NCBI GenBank assembly: GCA_027493405.1
Contig: JAOSKV010000008.1
Location: 79,373 to 143,372 of the forward strand
Direction of reading: 5' to 3'
From: FEB-22 sp003105195
GTDB taxonomy: Bacteria; Pseudomonadota; Alphaproteobacteria; Rhizobiales; Xanthobacteraceae
DNA length: 64,000 bases
A program made the position numbers and the translations under genes. Positions 60,813-64,000 of this stretch are shown here, one piece after another (positions within the stretch are counted from its first letter, which is position 1; every line of letters begins with the position of its first letter). The notes beneath the pieces were generated by a model. The model had not been told where the DNA came from and made no database searches. It saw nothing but the letters and a program-made list of their open reading frames with translations.

Positions 60813-62420
60813 TCAGATCTCCCGCAGCGCGTTGAACTGCGCGACATAGCCCGAGGGATCGACCCGGGCGGCGATCACGGTGGTACGGCCGGATTTGAGC
60901 GCGGCCGCGAGCGCGTCGCCGAGCGCGTGCTCGGTTTCCACGAGGGTGCCGTCGGCACCGAAGCCGGCGGCAAGGCGCCCCCAGTCGAGGCCGCCGAGCG
61001 TCACGCAGGCAAAGACCCCAGGAGATCCAATTCCGCCCTTCGCCCCGTCAACCCCAACTTCATGATCGTCGAGGATCAGCACGATGACGGCGGCGTCGAA
61101 GGCCAGGACGGTCATGAGATAGCCGCGGGGAACAAGGAGCCCCCCGTCGCAGGGGGCCGCGAGGAAGGCGGGGGGCGGGCGCGCGCGGGCCCGAAGGGGG
61201 GGGGGCCCGGGGGGGGGGCGGCGGAGCGTGGGATGAGGCGCGCACCCCCCGTGGCCCAGAGCCGGCAGAATTCTGCAAGGCGCGGCGCGCGGGCCTGGGT
61301 CGCGATGGGCGGTGGCGGCCGTCCCGCGCCGCAGCGCCGGCGCACGCGCGCGAGCGAGGGCGGGAGCGCGCGCGCGGGACGGGGGCCAGGGCGGGCGCGA
61401 GCGCCCCGGGCGAGCAGGCGGGGGCCGGCGCCGCCCCGGCGCGGCGCGGCGGGGCGCGCGCGCGGCGCCCCGCCGGCGGGAGGGGCGGGGGGGGCGCGCC
61501 GCGCGGGGGGCGCGGCCGCCACCAGCGCACCGGGGACGGGGCACCGAGAGCGCGCGCCCACGCGGGCGGAGGGCCCCAGGGCCGCGGGGCGCAGGCGGCG
61601 GGGGGCGCGCGAGGCGGGGGCGGCCAGCTGGGACGAGCCAGGCCGCCTCGGCCCGGCCAAGGCGGCCGCGGCAGACCAGGCGCTCACGGGAAGGACGCTC
61701 CGGAACCGGGGCCCGGGATAGAGGGGGGGCGCGGAGCGGGGCGGGGAAGCGGCCCGGCGCGGCGCAGCGGGGGGGGGGGGAGGCGGGCCCCGAGGCCCAC
61801 CAAGGGACGCGCGCAGGCGCGCGGCCGGCCCGCCGGGCAGGCGCGCGCGCCAGAAGGTGGCGGCGGCGGGGGCGGCGGCCCGCGCGGGGCGCCCGAGGGG
61901 GGGGGGGCGGCGCCCGCCCCGCCCGGGGGCCTGGGGTCCCCGCCCCCGGGGGGCGAACCGGCACCGGCCCGGGCGGGGCCTCGGTCGCGACACGGATCGC
62001 GCGGCGCACCTGCTGCCGCACCGTGCGCGCATCGATGGTGGTGCCCCACTTCACGAGCGGCGCGTAGAGCGCCAACTGGTCGACGCGCTGGCGCAGGCTG
62101 GTCGCGTAGACGGGCGCCGGGTACTGGTCGGTGATCGCGATCAGCGGCGCGCGGTCGAGCGCCGCATAGGCGACGCCGTTGACCATGTTGGTCGCGCCCG
62201 GCCCGCGGGTCGAGAGGCAGACGCCCGGGGCGCCCGTGATCTCGCCCCAGGTCGCGGCCAGGATGGCGCCCGCGCTCTCCTGCTTCGTCAGCAGGAAGCG
62301 CATGCCGCGGGCGCGGGCCGCCTCCATCAGCTCGACCGACTCGCCACCCGGATGGCCGACGATGAAGGGCGTCCCGGCCTGCTCGAAGGCTTCCGCGAGC
62401 ACCTCCGCCGTGCTGGCCAT
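60813..62420 (-). pseudogene. Thiamine-diphosphate-dependent enzyme with corrupted centre
   Basis: The first about 140 residues are a normal TPP_N domain: PFIVGHPGGESVELMEA, TKQESAGAILAATWGE with catalytic Glu, CLSTRGPGATNMVNGVAYA. The last about 95 are a normal TPP_C end: DDHEVGVDG, LDWGRLAAGFGADGTLVETEHALGDAL. Between about 61960 and 61110 the translation is Pro/Ala/Arg-rich noise with no TPP-binding GDG motif, and the DNA is full of G runs. The original gene was probably a benzoylformate-decarboxylase/acetolactate-synthase relative. ATG at 62418-62420. Confidence 0.75.
61100..61990. other. Low-quality, G-saturated sequence block
   Basis: Plus-strand runs of G up to about 12 long (for example near 61195-61220, 61769-61780 and 61899-61908) and almost no A or T over nearly 900 bases. 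Coding texture vanishes on both strands, while both flanks are good parts of one gene. Treat as unreliable sequence. Confidence 0.8.
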
Positions 62421-62488
62421 GATCCCTCCCCTCGCGTCACGCCGGCCGGCGCGAACCACTGATGGGACGATCGCAAATTCCGATCCGA

Positions 62489-62516
62489 TTGTCGCGGGGC
62501 GCGACGCTCCTATAAT
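62489..62516 (+). promoter_or_regulatory. Sigma-70-type promoter before the CoA ligase gene
   Basis: TTGTCG (62489-62494), 16-base spacer, TATAAT (62511-62516, perfect -10). The start codon follows 42 bases later. The gap between this gene and the divergent TPP gene is 138 bases. Confidence 0.7.
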
Positions 62517-62558
62517 CCGCGGCTAATCCGCGGCGACACGCCGAACCGGGGGACCGCC

Positions 62559-64000
62559 ATGAGCGCACCGCGCGACTACAACGCCGCCGTCGACATGGTG
62601 GACCGCAATGTCGCGGAGGGGCACGCGAACCGCACCGCCTTCGTCGATCCGGCGCGGCGGCTGAGCTATGGCGAGCTGCGGCGTGCCTGCGCGCGGGTCG
62701 GGCCGATGCTCTCGGGCCTCGGGCTGCGGCGCGAGGAACGCTTCGCCATGATCATGCTCGATACCGTGGATTTCCCCGTCCTGTTCTGGGGGGCGATCCG
62801 CGCCGGCATCGTGCCGATTCCGCTCAACACGCTGCTCACCGCCGAGCAGTACCGCTACATCCTGGAAGATTCGCGCGTGCGCGTGCTGTTCGTGTCGGCG
62901 CCGCTGCTCGCGGTCGCGCAGGCGGCGGCCGCCGGCGTCAATGGCCTCGAGACGATCGTCGTGGTCGGCGGCGACGCCGACCTGCCGCGCTTCGAGGCGC
63001 TGATGGACGCGACCAGGAGCGAGGCCGATCCGGCCGCGACCTCGCGCGACGAGGTGGCGTTCTGGCTCTACTCCTCGGGCTCGACCGGCATGCCGAAGGG
63101 CGTGCGCCACGTGCACGGGAGCCCGATGGAGACCGCGCGGCGCTACGCCCAGCCGGTCCTCGGCATCGGCGCGGACGACGTGGTGTTCTCGGCCGCCAAG
63201 CTGTTCTTCGCCTACGGGCTCGGCAACGGCATGAGCTTCCCGATGTCGGTCGGCGCGAGCGCGGTGCTGCTGCCCGAACGGCCGACGCCGCAGTCCGTGA
63301 TGGCGGTGCTCGCGCGCGAGCAGCCGACGATCTTCTTCGGCGTGCCGACGCTCTATGCCGCGATGCTGGCGGATCCGGCCTGCACGCCGGCGAACGGCTC
63401 GGCACGCCTGCGGCTCTGCGTCTCGGCCGGCGAGGCGCTGCCCGAGCCGGTGGGGCTCGCCTGGAAGCAACGCTTCGGCGTCGACATCCTGGACGGCGTC
63501 GGCTCGACCGAGATGCTGCACATCTTCGTCTCCAACCGCCTCGACCGCATCCGCTACGGCACCTCCGGGGTCCCGGTGCCGGGTTACGAGGCGCGGCTCG
63601 TCGACGAGCAGGGGCGCGAGGTCGCGGACGGCGAGATCGGCGAGCTCCTGATCCGCGGGCCGAGCGCCGCCGAGGGCTACTGGAACCAGCGCGAGAAGAC
63701 GCGGCGCACCTTCGAGGGCGAGTGGACGCGCACCGGCGACAAGTACCTCCGGGAAGATGGCGGCTTCTACCGCTATTGCGGGCGCACCGACGACATGTTC
63801 AAGGTGAGCGGGCAATGGGTCTCGCCGTTCGAGGTCGAGTCGGCGCTCGCCTCGCACCCCGACGTGCTCGAGGCCGCGGTGGTGCCGAAGGAGGATTCCG
63901 ACGGGCTCCTGAAGCCGAAGGCCTTCATCGTGCTGAAAGGCGGGGCGAGCCGCGACGCGGCGCTCGCGGAGGCGCTCAAGGCGCATGTCAAGGACCAGGT
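62559..64000 (+). CDS. Benzoate-CoA ligase-family AMP-forming enzyme (3' end outside the window)
   Basis: The first 480 residues of an ANL-superfamily ligase; no stop before the window ends. RRLSYGELRRACARVG, the P-loop FWLYSSGSTGMPKGVRHVHGS, FFAYGLGNGMSFP, the A5 motif DGVGSTEMLHIF, and A7-A8 EWTRTGDKYLREDGGFYRYCGRTDDMFK then VSGQWVSPFEVE are present. FSAAKLFFAYGLGN and STEMLHIF are typical of benzoate/4-hydroxybenzoate/2-aminobenzoate-CoA ligases. It activates an aromatic acid with ATP and CoA. The catalytic Lys near the C-terminus should be just at the edge (LLKPKAF). Confidence 0.88.
   Translation, partial: MSAPRDYNAAVDMVDRNVAEGHANRTAFVDPARRLSYGELRRACARVGPMLSGLGLRREERFAMIMLDTVDFPVLFWGAIRAGIVPIPLNTLLTAEQYRYILEDSRVRVLFVSAPLLAVAQAAAAGVNGLETIVVVGGDADLPRFEALMDATRSEADPAATSRDEVAFWLYSSGSTGMPKGVRHVHGSPMETARRYAQPVLGIGADDVVFSAAKLFFAYGLGNGMSFPMSVGASAVLLPERPTPQSVMAVLAREQPTIFFGVPTLYAAMLADPACTPANGSARLRLCVSAGEALPEPVGLAWKQRFGVDILDGVGSTEMLHIFVSNRLDRIRYGTSGVPVPGYEARLVDEQGREVADGEIGELLIRGPSAAEGYWNQREKTRRTFEGEWTRTGDKYLREDGGFYRYCGRTDDMFKVSGQWVSPFEVESALASHPDVLEAAVVPKEDSDGLLKPKAFIVLKGGASRDAALAEALKAHVKDQ

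Noticed and set aside
61100..61990. Novel G-quadruplex-rich or repeat element
   Set aside because: It replaces the core of a conserved enzyme, has no internal repeat unit, and resembles other homopolymer faults in the window.
62523..63986. Minus-strand open frame of 487 codons at the right end
   Set aside because: It is the antisense shadow of the benzoate-CoA-ligase-like gene, which carries intact adenylation motifs on the plus strand.
1..64000. CRISPR arrays
   Set aside because: No regularly spaced short direct repeats were found; the only regular tandem repeat (57 bp, three copies) has no variable spacers.
1..64000. tRNA and rRNA genes
   Set aside because: No T-loop GGTTCGAATCC-like motifs in a cloverleaf context and no rRNA signature were recognised by eye; a tRNAscan run would settle this.

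Overview
The window is very GC-rich and looks like a chromosomal segment of an alphaproteobacterium, most likely Hyphomicrobiales near Bradyrhizobium, Rhodopseudomonas or Xanthobacteraceae. Three things support this: the gene families (DUF3422, DUF1272, DUF2585, DUF4424, the SFPGSDP-type small protein, cyn and hpa genes); the dispersed palindromes of the GGTGCAATA...TATTGCACC and CCCGAAAACCGGTTCCCACTTTTCGG types, which from memory are common in that group; and compact, often overlapping genes. The taxonomy is inference. No tRNA, rRNA or CRISPR array was seen.

Layout. 1-7.9 kb: the 5' end of glcD, a cytochrome c, a universal stress protein, a GNAT acetyltransferase, a TetR regulator with a palindromic operator, a thiamine-diphosphate (TPP) enzyme, an XRE regulator and a zinc dehydrogenase. 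8-19 kb: a kinase/ATPase fusion, an AGE epimerase, an azlCD amino-acid exporter, an RraA-like protein, acyl-CoA dehydrogenase and DUF4424 joined in one frame, a nucleotide-sugar epimerase-like protein and an L,D-transpeptidase. 19-25.5 kb: the lutABC lactate-oxidation operon, then a TetR gene divergent from a TPR (TTC38-like) gene and an alpha/beta hydrolase. 25.5-29.3 kb: a cyanate uptake and detoxification operon (cynA-cynB-cynD-cynS). 29.4-32.2 kb: DUF3422 and a ferredoxin-reductase-like flavoprotein. 32.3-36.9 kb: a restriction island with different codon usage, holding a single-chain nuclease-methyltransferase of the ISP type without a helicase, a small companion gene, and a DUF1376-Mrr nuclease fusion. 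37-40 kb: a cysteine-synthase/glutaredoxin fusion and an SDR protein lacking its catalytic residues.

40-64 kb is mostly aromatic catabolism and uptake. A homoprotocatechuate cluster (hpaF-hpaE-hpaD, divergent from a DapA-family gene and hpaR, with a perfect palindrome between them) is followed by a branched-chain-type ABC transporter (livHMGF). Next come an S9 peptidase, two membrane proteins, a Leu/Ile/Val-type binding protein, a cyclase-family hydrolase, an intradiol ring-cleavage dioxygenase, a lone molybdenum hydroxylase large subunit, an IS110 transposase, a HAD hydrolase, a second TPP enzyme and a benzoate-CoA-ligase-like gene that runs off the end.

Quality warning. Many long genes are broken by single-base shifts (near 3770, 13570, 25275, 28190, 31060, 50427 and 56906). 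Several places hold homopolymer G or C blocks that make no protein sense (near 3767, 27010-27055, 48361-48372 and most of 61100-61990). I read most of these as sequencing or assembly faults rather than biology, so the fusions cynB-cynD and ACAD-DUF4424 should be treated with suspicion.
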